From Desulfovibrio subterraneus (GTDB taxonomy: Bacteria > Desulfobacterota > Desulfovibrionia > Desulfovibrionales > Desulfovibrionaceae), in assembly GCF_013340285.1 (NCBI RefSeq), contig NZ_BLVO01000016.1:845227-909226 (forward strand): a stretch of DNA of 64,000 nt, written 5' to 3'. Position 1 is the stretch's first letter, and the number at the start of each line of letters is the position of its first letter. The notes under the pieces were generated by a model. That model made no database searches. It had not been told where the DNA came from and was given only the letters and a program-made list of their open reading frames with translations. Made by a program: the position numbers and the translations under genes. Positions 1 to 8,343 of the stretch are shown here, piece after piece.

Positions 1-261
1 GATATCCGTGTCGTTGCCGAAGAGCTGCAGCATCATGGGGGCATCTTCTGGGGTGGTTTCAAGCAGCAGTTCCGTGCCGGAACTCTTGTAGTAGAGCCCT
101 TTGGCGCTGACCATTTCGGAGCAGACCACATCCGCTCCGAACTCGCGGCAGAGGAGGCGGAAGGCAAGGTCGGAATAGCCCGCGAGCGGGGCAAGCCATG
201 GTTTGTGGGGGGCAATATCAAGGCCGCTGTCGTTGCGGCGTGTTGGCATTTCAATAGTCAT
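1..261 (-). CDS. tRNA-dihydrouridine synthase, N-terminal part (cut by window edge)
   Basis: Only the first 87 codons are present; the gene continues past base 1. Translation from the ATG at 261 gives the beta-barrel start of the Dus family: PWLAPLAGYSDLAFR around residues 22-36, then GADVVCSEMVSA and a LQLFGND strand. Dus enzymes use FMN and NADPH to reduce uridine to dihydrouridine in tRNA D-loops. In this family AP-(M/L)-AG(Y/V)(S/T)D(x)xFR and the E-M-V-S/A segment bind FMN. It lies 50 bp downstream of the last flagellar-cluster gene on the same strand and may be co-transcribed. Which Dus subfamily it belongs to cannot be told from this fragment. Confidence 0.88.
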   Translation of the reverse strand, partial: MTIEMPTRRNDSGLDIAPHKPWLAPLAGYSDLAFRLLCREFGADVVCSEMVSAKGLYYKSSGTELLLETTPEDAPMMLQLFGNDTDI

Positions 262-311
262 GATCAAGGATTCCGGAGTGACCCGTGAAAACGGGAGTGT
301 CGTAGCGGGCG

Positions 312-1274
312 TTACGCCCGTCTGTTCAGTGAGCCGGACGTGCCGCCGGAAAGTCCTGCCGGTCGCAATATGCTTGTGAGCACGTCATGGATACCGGCCG
401 GCAGCGGGCCGCAGCCCAGACAGACAATTGGCAGAAGCTGCTGCGGGCGATGCTCGTCCCGGATGCGGCATACCGTTGCCGCAAGTGTTGCCACCGGTTC
501 CGACCTGCCGGAGGGAGGGCCGGAATGTTCAGATCGGGCGCGTTCCAGAAAGAGCCTGTAGGCCATCCTTTCCGTTCCTGCAAGACATTGTATGAGTGTG
601 CGTCCGCATGCAGGGAGCTGTGCGCTGGCGGTGATGCGTGCTGTTCCGGTGTTATCGGACGACATCAGAATTTCCATGGCGTGTGCTTGGGGCATGAGCC
701 ACGGCAGATAGTGCAGGGTTCCGGAGCGGGTGGCAGCGAGCAGCAGGTTGACGTTCAGGCGATGCTGCTGCACCTGCGTGAACAGGGAGAGTGCTTCGGC
801 ATCATCCGAAACGAAGGTGGCAAACGCCGTAAGCGCGGCCGGGGCTGCATCGGGGATATCGGCGGGGGAAACGATGGATGGCCAGAGGCGGGCGTGCAGC
901 ATGGCATCGAAGGCATCTCTGGCTTCGAGATACTGACGGATGAGATCGGCCGGAGAAATGCTCTGGTTGGCGGCTGCGGTTTCGTCCCCGTCCACTTCCT
1001 TCAGGATGATGTCCGGTACCAGTTGTTCCACCAGAAACCGCAGGGGAACTCCGGCTTCAGGCTTGGTCTGCAACTGGGCCAGCAGTTCCTGCCCTCCCAC
1101 ATGCACCCATGCCATGCCGCCCCGCACCCAGCGCAGCACCTTGCCGTGGAGAATCTGCCCCACATGGTGAGAACGTCGAAAGGCGGCTGCCCTGCCTGCG
1201 GAATCCTGTCCTGCGGAAGGGGATTGGCCTGCGTCCTGCCAGTAAAGAGGCGATGTTCGGTTAAGCGGTCTCAT
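312..1274 (-). CDS. Uncharacterised protein at the end of the flagellar operon
   Basis: 320 residues, no signal peptide or membrane segment. Residues about 40-85 form a small beta-rich unit (GQILHGKVLRWVRGG, then VHVGGQELLAQ and RFLVEQL) that resembles the short barrel found in FliK-like proteins, followed by a long helical region. ATG at 1274 follows an intergenic gap of 90 bp after the preceding coiled-coil gene. Position at the tail of the flagellar operon suggests a motility-linked role, perhaps hook-length control, but this is inference; the resemblance to FliK is weak and no function can be assigned. Confidence 0.6.
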   Translation of the reverse strand: MRPLNRTSPLYWQDAGQSPSAGQDSAGRAAAFRRSHHVGQILHGKVLRWVRGGMAWVHVGGQELLAQLQTKPEAGVPLRFLVEQLVPDIILKEVDGDETAAANQSISPADLIRQYLEARDAFDAMLHARLWPSIVSPADIPDAAPAALTAFATFVSDDAEALSLFTQVQQHRLNVNLLLAATRSGTLHYLPWLMPQAHAMEILMSSDNTGTARITASAQLPACGRTLIQCLAGTERMAYRLFLERARSEHSGPPSGRSEPVATLAATVCRIRDEHRPQQLLPIVCLGCGPLPAGIHDVLTSILRPAGLSGGTSGSLNRRA

Positions 1275-1364
1275 GGTTTGCTGGCGTGTGCCGGACTCCG
1301 GCAGGCGGAATCGGGAAATGGATAAAGAGGGAGCAGGCTGCAGGCGTTACGGGAATACCCCGTG

Positions 1365-1784
1365 CTAGCGTCCTGCCTTCATGAGAATCAGTTCCACCTC
1401 GTCCACGGAAAGACCGGTGGCGCGGGCAAGTTGCTGCGGCGAGTGCCCCTTGCGGTTGCCGTCCAGAATCATCTCGCGAAGAAACTGCGGGGAGCGGCTC
1501 AAACTTTCAGCCTGTTTGATAAGTTTTTCCAATCCTGCGGCACGGGCCTCCAGCTGAATGTCCAACTGCCGGAGCTGTTCCTGGCGCTCTGCGAATGATT
1601 CCATCAATTCCTGCTCAAGCTGCGCGTTGAAGTGCATTTTGGTGAGCAGGGTTTCCTGCTTGGCCTGCATTTCGTTGAGCAGGGATTCGGAGCGCTTGAG
1701 GCGGAGAAAAAAGACGAAAAGCAGGACGAGCAGTAACAGTTCGGTCAGACTCAGAGCAAGGAGCATCCAGTGGGCAAATTGCAT
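1365..1784 (-). CDS. Small membrane-anchored coiled-coil protein of the flagellar operon
   Basis: 139 residues. Residues about 5-28 are a single Leu/Val-rich membrane helix (LLLLVLLFVFFLRLKR), followed by a charged coiled coil (about 30-95) and a C-terminal helix-turn-helix-like segment reading HSPQQLARATGLSVDEVELIL. The layout of anchor, coiled coil and small HTH-like tail recalls small conserved proteins found beside motility and chemotaxis genes in other proteobacteria. ATG at 1784. It is encoded between two uncharacterised flagellar-operon proteins. I see no catalytic motif; a scaffold or assembly role is guesswork. Confidence 0.65.
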   Translation of the reverse strand: MQFAHWMLLALSLTELLLLVLLFVFFLRLKRSESLLNEMQAKQETLLTKMHFNAQLEQELMESFAERQEQLRQLDIQLEARAAGLEKLIKQAESLSRSPQFLREMILDGNRKGHSPQQLARATGLSVDEVELILMKAGR

Positions 1785-1955
1785 GGCGTTTCACAGGTGG
1801 GCCGCTTGCGGCGATAAAATGTTGTCGGAAAAGCCGCAGCCGCCTGCCTGTGCCGCGACTATGCGTCCCGTTTCGTGAAGGGGCATGGTGTCGGCGCATC
1901 CGCTAAGCGGTCGGGCTAGCCGGAGCGTTGCACGGTATGCAGGTTCCGGGGCGGG

Positions 1956-2288
1956 TCAGACCTTCACGTTGAGGATGTTGCCCTGCCACGGGCTTTTTGC
2001 CGAGCGTTCCGGCTGTTCATCTTCTTCGTCTATATCCGGTGGGGGCTTGGCTCTGCGCTTGCGGGGCTTGCCGCCAGATCCCTGACGGCCGTCCTTGTCC
2101 ACCACTGCCTGCGCATCCTTGGACTGCGGTGTTTTTTCCACCGACTGTTGCTCACGCTTGAGCTCTTCCGCGGCGTTTTGCTTGGCGGCTGCTTGCTGCG
2201 CCACAGGATGGACCATTTCGTCGTGGGCTATTTTTTCCACATGGGCCATCTGCGCAAGAAGAACAGGCAGGCTGGAGTCCAGCGACAT
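1956..2288 (-). CDS. Small hydrophilic protein encoded directly after fliL
   Basis: 110 residues, very rich in Lys, Glu, Gln and Ala, with a helical N-terminus (AQMAHVEKIAHDEM) and a low-complexity charged middle (KPRKRRAK, then DIDEEDEQ). The ATG at 2288 is one base beyond the fliL stop, so it is translationally linked to fliL. The C-terminus ends in a short hydrophobic beta-like stretch (GNILNVKV). No recognised domain. The tight coupling to fliL supports a flagellar role, and conservation at this place would be needed to say more. Confidence 0.6.
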   Translation of the reverse strand: MSLDSSLPVLLAQMAHVEKIAHDEMVHPVAQQAAAKQNAAEELKREQQSVEKTPQSKDAQAVVDKDGRQGSGGKPRKRRAKPPPDIDEEDEQPERSAKSPWQGNILNVKV

Positions 2289-2289
2289 G

Positions 2290-3009
2290 TTATTTCACCA
2301 GATAGTTTTCTATAAGAAGATCCTCGAACTGGCCGTTGTTCATGTACTGATTAATCACGGCCAGAAGGTCGGCCTTAAGTACATCCACATTAGTCTTATC
2401 GGACAAAAAGATCAGATCTTTGTTGCGCAGGTAGTAGAAAATCGCATCTCTGAGCACGGTTTTCTTGGTGCCTGCTTCCCAAGAGAGCTTTTCGTTCTCG
2501 GTAGGGGCGGCGAATTTGCATACCAGAAAGCGTATGTGGCCCTCTGCATCCTTCATTTCCACCCAGAAGGGCTCCCATGAAACCACAAAGGAGTCCGGCT
2601 TCTGCGGTTCCGGCTCTGGTGCCTGATCGGGCTGTATAGTCATAACCTGCGGTTCAGGCGGCAGTTCCGGTCGCGGTGCAGGCTTGAGCACAAGCCACGC
2701 CACGAGAATGAGCAGCAAAACGCCCACACCTGCAAGAGAGATAACTATCTTTTTGTTGCCGAGCAACGCCTTCAGGGCGTTGGGCTTTTTTTCGGAAGCG
2801 GGTTCGAGGCTGACAGGCTCGGGTGCGGCCAGCGGCGGAGGGGCCTCTTCCTCTTCGTCATCTTCAAGGAAGGGGGCATCTTCAAGGTCGAGTTCAACCT
2901 TGTCGTCGGCAGGAGCGTGACCGCCACCATCCGGCACGCTCAGCTCTTCAGTGTCGAGCTGGGCCTTTTCTGAAAAGAGGCCGTCTAATGAAAGATCTTC
3001 ATCTGCCAT
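2290..3009 (-). CDS. fliL: Flagellar basal body-associated protein FliL
   Basis: 239 residues. FliL is an inner-membrane protein that surrounds or supports the stator units of the flagellar motor. Here a long acidic cytoplasmic N-terminus (about 1-85, with a run of Asp/Glu at 50-56 and many Pro) precedes one membrane helix (about 88-110, KKIVISLAGVGVLLLILVAW), a Pro-rich linker, and a periplasmic FliL domain ending in the typical short C-terminal segment IENYLVK. The acidic N-terminal extension is longer than in enteric FliL. It follows cheY by 53 bp, with a GC-rich hairpin between them, and is followed at one base by a small charged protein. Confidence 0.92.
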   Translation of the reverse strand: MADEDLSLDGLFSEKAQLDTEELSVPDGGGHAPADDKVELDLEDAPFLEDDEEEEAPPPLAAPEPVSLEPASEKKPNALKALLGNKKIVISLAGVGVLLLILVAWLVLKPAPRPELPPEPQVMTIQPDQAPEPEPQKPDSFVVSWEPFWVEMKDAEGHIRFLVCKFAAPTENEKLSWEAGTKKTVLRDAIFYYLRNKDLIFLSDKTNVDVLKADLLAVINQYMNNGQFEDLLIENYLVK

Positions 3010-3033
3010 GAGCGGATACGGTTACAGGACAAA

Positions 3034-3055
3034 GCCCTCCGCCGGGGCGGAGGGC
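3034..3055 (-). terminator. Strong GC hairpin between cheY and fliL
   Basis: A perfect 10-bp stem (GCCCTCCGCC with GGCGGAGGGC) and 2-base loop lie between the cheY stop and the fliL start. On the minus strand it is followed only by TTTG, so it is a weak or partial terminator, or an RNA-processing/stability hairpin that sets the fliL level relative to the upstream genes. Confidence 0.6.
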
Positions 3056-3062
3056 AATTGGC

Positions 3063-3443
3063 CTAGGGGAAAATCTTGTCGATTTTCTGCTTCATGGTTT
3101 CAGCGGTGAAAGGCTTTACGATGTAGTTCGAAACTTTCGCCTGCACAGCTTCAATGATGTTTTCCTGCTGGGCTTCTGCCGTAACCATGAGGAAGGGCAG
3201 ATCGCTGAATTCTTCGCTGGCCCGAACCTTGCGGAGCAGTTCGATGCCGGTCATGTTCGGCATGTTCCAGTCGGAAATGATGAACTCGATCTTGTCCTTG
3301 TTGAGCGTTTCCCACGCGGTGGTGCCGTCGTCGGCTTCCACAATGTTGGTGAAGCCGAGCTGGCGCAGGATGTTCTTTACGATTCTGCGCATGGTGGAGA
3401 AGTCGTCAACGACAAGTACTCGCATACTGGGATCGAAAGCCAT
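3063..3443 (-). CDS. cheY: Chemotaxis response regulator CheY
   Basis: 126 residues, a single receiver domain. When phosphorylated by CheA, CheY binds the flagellar switch and changes motor rotation. Visible residues: the acidic pair DD at 13-14 (VLVVDDFSTMRR), the phospho-acceptor Asp in ISDWNMPNMTG (about 58), the conserved Thr in MVTAEAQ and the Lys in YIVKPFTAETM. ATG at 3443. The gene sits in the flagellar operon straight after fliA, as in other Desulfovibrio-type clusters, rather than in a separate che operon. Confidence 0.95.
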   Translation of the reverse strand: MAFDPSMRVLVVDDFSTMRRIVKNILRQLGFTNIVEADDGTTAWETLNKDKIEFIISDWNMPNMTGIELLRKVRASEEFSDLPFLMVTAEAQQENIIEAVQAKVSNYIVKPFTAETMKQKIDKIFP

Positions 3444-3463
3444 GCGGAACTCCTTAAAAAACG

Positions 3464-4279
3464 TTAAATGCTTTCGGTGTTGCCATACGATGTATGGAAT
3501 TCCCGGCGCAACCGCTGCAGAGCCTGAGTATGCAACTGAGATACGCGGCCCTCGGTTATGCCCATAACTTCGGCGGTTTCACGCATATTTAATTCGTCAC
3601 TATAATAGAGTGACAATACCAGCTTTTCCCTAGGTGTCAATTGATCGATAAGTGACGCAACCCTTTCAATCAGTTCCTGAAGTGCTGTGGCCTGAAAGGG
3701 CTCTCCGTCTATGGAATCGCGGCCTTCGGTGGAAAATGTTTCCTGAATGGCGTCAAGGCTCAGGCATAGCTGGTTCTGCAGTGCCTCCAGTCCGGTGCGG
3801 ACATCTTTTTCGTCCAGTCCGGTGGCCTGCTGCAGTTCTTCTTCGGTGGGGATGCGGCCCTTGTCGTTTTCTATCTTATGAATGGCTTCTTCAAGCTGCC
3901 GTACCCTGTGCCGCAGGCTGCGGGGGAACCAGTCCAGCCTTCGCAGTTCGTCGAGCATGGCACCGCGGATTCGGCTTTCCGCGTAGGTATCGAACTTGAT
4001 GCCCATCTTGGGATCGAACTTGCCGAGCGATTCCATCAGCCCGAGCGTACCCGCACTGATGAGTTCGCCCAGTTCCACGTTCTTGGGCAGTTTGGCCTTC
4101 AGGCGCAGGGCAAGGAACTTGATCTTGGGTGCATAGTGCCGGACAACGGACTCCTGCTGGCGGGGAGACATGTCCACCCACGCAACGGCACCGGTCTCAA
4201 GCAGTTCCCACGGCTCAGTGCCGCTTGCGGGACTATTGCCTGAAGAGGAGCTTTTTCCAGAAGAACTTGATATTTCCAT
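3464..4279 (-). CDS. fliA: Flagellar sigma factor FliA (sigma-28)
   Basis: 271 residues. FliA directs RNA polymerase to late flagellar and chemotaxis promoters. Region 2 is clear (LGELISAGTLGLMESLGKFD, then FDTYAESRIRGAMLDELR) and so is the region 4 helix-turn-helix (NMRETAEVMGITEGRVSQLHTQALQRL). The start is uncertain: ATG at 4279 lies inside the end of flhG and overlaps it by 47 bp; a later ATG at 4171 would lose the PWELLETG segment that homologues share, so 4279 is preferred. The first 24 residues are Ser/Gly-rich. It lies between flhG and cheY in the flagellar operon. Confidence 0.93.
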   Translation of the reverse strand: MEISSSSGKSSSSGNSPASGTEPWELLETGAVAWVDMSPRQQESVVRHYAPKIKFLALRLKAKLPKNVELGELISAGTLGLMESLGKFDPKMGIKFDTYAESRIRGAMLDELRRLDWFPRSLRHRVRQLEEAIHKIENDKGRIPTEEELQQATGLDEKDVRTGLEALQNQLCLSLDAIQETFSTEGRDSIDGEPFQATALQELIERVASLIDQLTPREKLVLSLYYSDELNMRETAEVMGITEGRVSQLHTQALQRLRREFHTSYGNTESI

Positions 4280-5048
4280 CAAGGTTGGCCGATACTTCCC
4301 AGTTTTGAATGGTCTTGGCCACCTGCTGCACTGCAGTGCATGCGGGGCCGCCTTGCGGATTGGCGCAGAAAGGCCGCTGATTCACCACCGCCTTGCGCAC
4401 TTCCGGATCGCGGGGAATGTAGCCCAGAAGGTCGAGCGACACGCCGGAGAGGAAGTGGTCGCAGGCCGCATACAGTCGGGTGTACATTTCCTTTGCCGTT
4501 TTCGGGTCGGGTGCCATGTTCACCAGCACCTTGAAATGCTCAACGCCGTGATTAAGCTTCATCACCTTGATGAGGGCATAGGCATCCGTCAGCGAGGTGG
4601 GTTCGGGCGTGAGCACTACAATGCGTTCCTGCACCGCAAGGTTGAAATACAATACGTTATCGTTGATGCCGGCGCCGGTGTCAACAATCAGGTAGTCCAC
4701 CTTGTCTTCCAGCGCGTCCATGGCTTCCAGCAGTTCCAGCTTCTGACCGGTGGTGAGCGAAAGCATTTCGCTCATGCCGGACGAGGCGGGCAGGATTTTG
4801 AAACCGTAAGGAGTGTCGAAGAGAATGTCTTCGAGCTTAGCCCCTTCATGGAACAGATGAAAGAGGTTCCTGGTCGGGGTCATGCCCAGAAGGACATCCA
4901 CGTTGGCAAGGCCCAGGTCGGCATCGAGCAGCACCACATTCTTTCCGGAACGGGCAAGGCTGCAGGCAAGGTTGACGGATATATTCGTCTTGCCTACGCC
5001 CCCCTTGCCGGAGGTGATTGAGAAAACCAGAGGAAAATCGCCCTTCAT
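4233..5048 (-). CDS. flhG: MinD-like ATPase FlhG, flagellar number regulator
   Basis: 271 residues. A ParA/MinD-type ATPase that controls flagellar number and placement and antagonises FlhF. The deviant Walker A motif GKGGVGKTN is at about residues 14-22, followed by LLDADLGLANVDVLLG (switch I) and DYLIVDTGAG (switch II). FlhG proteins of some lineages carry an N-terminal DQAxxLR activation helix that stimulates the FlhF GTPase; this one begins directly with the ATPase fold and shows no such helix. ATG at 5048 follows flhF by 18 bp; the 3' end overlaps fliA. Confidence 0.93.
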   Translation of the reverse strand: MKGDFPLVFSITSGKGGVGKTNISVNLACSLARSGKNVVLLDADLGLANVDVLLGMTPTRNLFHLFHEGAKLEDILFDTPYGFKILPASSGMSEMLSLTTGQKLELLEAMDALEDKVDYLIVDTGAGINDNVLYFNLAVQERIVVLTPEPTSLTDAYALIKVMKLNHGVEHFKVLVNMAPDPKTAKEMYTRLYAACDHFLSGVSLDLLGYIPRDPEVRKAVVNQRPFCANPQGGPACTAVQQVAKTIQNWEVSANLDGNIKFFWKKLLFRQ

Positions 5049-5066
5049 GTGAGGAACTCCGTAAGA

Positions 5067-6167
5067 TCACATACCGTTGCGCGGGTCGGCATCACAGGGA
5101 AGCTGGTGCTTGAACAGAAGCCTCCAGATGGTGACGTCGCGAGCGGCGATAAGTGTATTCTTCAAACCCGGACCGAACGAGAGAGCGGACACCGGCAATC
5201 CGGACGATGCTGCTAACGATACCAATGCACCAAAAGTACAGGCTTCGTCCAGTTTCGTCCAGATAATGCTTCCCGGACAGTCGGTTACATATTGACGCAT
5301 GAATGCGGTAAGCTGCGCGGGGGCGTAAGAGGGCGTAAGCACAAGATGCACGGCAAGGTCGCGTGCGGTGCCAAGCCCCAGCTTGTCCGCTATGGTTGAA
5401 AATGTGTCGTTTCTGCCGAGGCCCGGCAGATCTATGAGCACTTTGTCATAGTCGCGGGTTTCGCGCAGCATGTTGGCAAAACTGACGGGGTCGCCCGCTT
5501 CAAGATAGGTTATGTCGGAAAGTTCCGCGTAGTGCTTGAGCAGCAGGCGGCCGTTGCCCCGTTCGCAGTCGGCGTTGACAATGCAGATGCGTATGTCGGG
5601 GCGGCGGCTGCGCAGGCTGATGGCCATGCGGATGAGGGTGCTTGTCTTGCCGGCACCGAAGGGGCCAGTCAGGGCGTGGCAGTGCTGGGGCCATTCTTCT
5701 TCACCCCACGGCTGCAGCGGCACTATTTCGGAAAGCGGCACCAGCACGGAAAGGTTGGGGCTCTTGTGCAGCCTGCGGAAGAGTGAGAGCAGCACGACAT
5801 TGTCCACGCCCTCGCGTTCGAGATATTCAAGCGCCACGCGCTGGCGCGGGGCAAGTTCATCCAGCTGAATGCCCGGCTTCATGAGCGCGAGCAGATGTTC
5901 GCGGATTTCACTCCACTCACGGTGCCATTCGTTCCAGCCGGTAGGGGTGCCGCTGCCGTTTCCGTTGCCATTCCCGTTTCCGTTGCCGGAACTCATTTTT
6001 TTGACAGACGTTGCGGAGCGCTCCAGACCGGCAGTCATTTCGCACCAGGGGCCGCCGTCATCGGCTCCTTCGTGCTTGGAGAGAATAACCGCTTCAAGCC
6101 CCATCTCCTGCTTGATGCGGGCAAGGACGGTTTTGGCGTCCGGGCCTGTAAAAGTCTTGACCTGCAT
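5067..6167 (-). CDS. flhF: SRP-type GTPase FlhF, flagellar placement
   Basis: 366 residues. FlhF is a membrane-associated SRP-family GTPase that sets the pole for flagellar assembly. The N-terminus (MQVKTFTGPDAKTVLARIKQ) is typical; the linker at about 62-75 contains alternating Gly-Asn repeats; the NG domain has GPFGAGKTSTLIRMA (P-loop, about 167-181), CIVNADCERG, KVLIDLPGLGRND and WTKLDEACTFG. The P-loop reads GPFGAGKT where GPTGVGKT is usual. ATG at 6167 overlaps the flhA stop as TAATG, so the two are translationally coupled. Confidence 0.94.
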   Translation of the reverse strand: MQVKTFTGPDAKTVLARIKQEMGLEAVILSKHEGADDGGPWCEMTAGLERSATSVKKMSSGNGNGNGNGNGSGTPTGWNEWHREWSEIREHLLALMKPGIQLDELAPRQRVALEYLEREGVDNVVLLSLFRRLHKSPNLSVLVPLSEIVPLQPWGEEEWPQHCHALTGPFGAGKTSTLIRMAISLRSRRPDIRICIVNADCERGNGRLLLKHYAELSDITYLEAGDPVSFANMLRETRDYDKVLIDLPGLGRNDTFSTIADKLGLGTARDLAVHLVLTPSYAPAQLTAFMRQYVTDCPGSIIWTKLDEACTFGALVSLAASSGLPVSALSFGPGLKNTLIAARDVTIWRLLFKHQLPCDADPRNGM

Positions 6168-8287
6168 TACTTCAATCCTACGCTGCCCACTGAAGTGAGC
6201 CTGATGTCAGAGGGAATTTCCGCCTGCGAGATGACCGGCACCGTAGGCAGGAAGCGGATGAGCAGCTGCGCAAGATGCGGGCGGGACACCGGAGAGGTCA
6301 GCAGAACGGGCTGACCGTCCGTTCCCACGGCATTTTCCACGCTCTGGTTGACGGCCTGGATGAGGCGCTGGGCCGTTGCCGGATCAAGCGCCAGATACGA
6401 GCCGCCATCGGAACGACGGATGGCCTCTTGTACGGTTTTTTCCACAGAGGGGTCCAGCGTAATGATGGGCAGAACGCTGCTGCTGTCCATGTAAGGCTTC
6501 ACGATGGTGCGTGACAGGCGTTCGCGCACATATTCCGTGAGCACGTCGGGGTCCTTCACGCCGGGGCCGAAGTCGGCCAGCGTTTCCACGATGGAGAGCA
6601 GGTCGCGGATGGACACGTTTTCCCGCACCAGATTCTGCAGCACCTTCTGCACCACGCCAAGGGAGAGAATGCCGGGAACCAGCTCTTCCACAACCTTGGG
6701 GGCATGCTTGGCAAGGTTGTCGAGCAGGCTCTGCACTTCCTGCCTGCCGAGGAAGTCGGACAGGTGGCGCTTGAACACTTCCGTAAGATGGGTGGCAATG
6801 ACCGTTGAGGGGTCCACCACGGTGTAGCCTGCGAGCATGGCTTCTTCCTTCTGGCTCTGCGGAATCCACAGGGCGGGCAGGTTGAAGGCGGGTTCGCGGG
6901 TTTCTATGCCCTTGATGTGATGCTTTGCATCGCCCGGGTCCATGGCAAGGTAGTGGTCTATGAGAATTTCCGCTCCGGCCACGGTGTTGCCCTTTACCAG
7001 CACGGAATACTGGCCTGGCTTGAGCTGCAGGTTGTCGCGCAGGTGCAGCGAGGGAACCACCACGCCCACATCCAGAGCGAACTGCCTGCGGATGGAGCGG
7101 ATGCGGGAGAGCAGGTTGCCGTCCTGTTCTTCGTCCACCAGCGGGATGAGGCCGTAGCCCACTTCCAGTTCCAGTGCGTCCAGCGGCAGCAGGGCCTGCA
7201 CTTCTTCGGGAGTGTCGAGGCTCTGGGAATCTGCCTTGCCGCTCTTGCCGCCCTTTGCGCCCTTCTGCGCTCCGGCACGGTCCACAATGCCGTTGTTGGA
7301 ATCGCTGACCAGTTTGGCGATGAAGAACAGACCGCAGGAAAAGAGCATGAAGGGCAGGAAGGGCATGCCCGGCACCAGCGCGAAGACGATAAGCACGAAG
7401 GCTACCAGCTTCAGGGCGCGGGAGTTGAAGGTCAGCTGGCCGATGAATTCTTCGCCCATCTTTGCTTCTGCCGCAGCACGGGAAACAATGATACCTGCCG
7501 AGGTGGAGATGATGAGTGAGGGAATGGTGGCAACCAGACCGTCACCGATGGTGAGCAGGGTGTAGGTGGTGAGCGCGTCCTGCCAGGGCATGTCCTTCTG
7601 GACTATGCCGATGAGGATGCCGCCGATGATGTTCACCATGGTGATGAGCAGACCGGCGGTCACGTCACCCTGAACGAACTTGCCCGCACCGTCCATGGCG
7701 CCGTAGAAGTCTGCCTCGCGGCGGATGATGTCTCGTTTTTCGTTGGCGGTTTCTTCGTCGATGAGACCGGCGTTCAGGTCGGCTTCAATGGCCATCTGCT
7801 TGCCGGGCATGGCATCAAGGGTGAATCGGGCTGCCACTTCCGCGATACGCGTGGTACCCGCCGTGATAACCATCTTGTTGAGAATGAACAGAATCCAGAA
7901 AATAACTGCGCCGACGACGTAGTTCCCGCCGACGACGAATTCACCGAAGGATTGAATGACCGAACCGGCGGCGTTTGTGCCCTCGTCGCCATGCAGCAGA
8001 ATGAGTCGGGTGGAGGCGACGTTAAGGGCAAGGCGGAGCAGCGTGCTCACCAGCAGCAGGGACGGGAAGATGGAAAATTCCAGCGGGGAGAGCATGAACA
8101 TGGACGTCACCAGAATGATGAGCGCCAGCGAAATGCTCAGGCTGAGCATGATATCCAGAAAGAAGGTGGGCAGCGGCACCAGCATGACGAAGAGGATGGT
8201 GACCACGCCGCCCGCCAGCAGAATGTCACCATGTTTGGAAAATCGTTCGTAGTTGATTTTCGGTGCTGTTATTTCTGCTTTTGCCAT
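6167..8287 (-). CDS. flhA: Flagellar type III export gate protein FlhA
   Basis: 706 residues. FlhA forms the nonameric ring of the flagellar export gate; its membrane part works with the proton motive force and its cytosolic part binds chaperone-substrate complexes. Eight membrane helices occupy about residues 20-325, including the FHIPEP-type signature region (ARFTLDAMPGKQMAIEADLNAG at about 150-170). A Gly/Lys/Ser linker at about 340-360 joins the cytosolic domain, which has the expected VPSLHLRDN and LVRENVSIRDL segments. Length matches the family. It is read from flhB across a 56-bp gap and overlaps flhF by one base. Confidence 0.97.
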   Translation of the reverse strand: MAKAEITAPKINYERFSKHGDILLAGGVVTILFVMLVPLPTFFLDIMLSLSISLALIILVTSMFMLSPLEFSIFPSLLLVSTLLRLALNVASTRLILLHGDEGTNAAGSVIQSFGEFVVGGNYVVGAVIFWILFILNKMVITAGTTRIAEVAARFTLDAMPGKQMAIEADLNAGLIDEETANEKRDIIRREADFYGAMDGAGKFVQGDVTAGLLITMVNIIGGILIGIVQKDMPWQDALTTYTLLTIGDGLVATIPSLIISTSAGIIVSRAAAEAKMGEEFIGQLTFNSRALKLVAFVLIVFALVPGMPFLPFMLFSCGLFFIAKLVSDSNNGIVDRAGAQKGAKGGKSGKADSQSLDTPEEVQALLPLDALELEVGYGLIPLVDEEQDGNLLSRIRSIRRQFALDVGVVVPSLHLRDNLQLKPGQYSVLVKGNTVAGAEILIDHYLAMDPGDAKHHIKGIETREPAFNLPALWIPQSQKEEAMLAGYTVVDPSTVIATHLTEVFKRHLSDFLGRQEVQSLLDNLAKHAPKVVEELVPGILSLGVVQKVLQNLVRENVSIRDLLSIVETLADFGPGVKDPDVLTEYVRERLSRTIVKPYMDSSSVLPIITLDPSVEKTVQEAIRRSDGGSYLALDPATAQRLIQAVNQSVENAVGTDGQPVLLTSPVSRPHLAQLLIRFLPTVPVISQAEIPSDIRLTSVGSVGLK

Positions 8288-8343
8288 TTTTCCGACACCT
8301 TTGATGGATAGCGAGTGTGTTTCGTAAGAAGCCGGTGTTTGTC

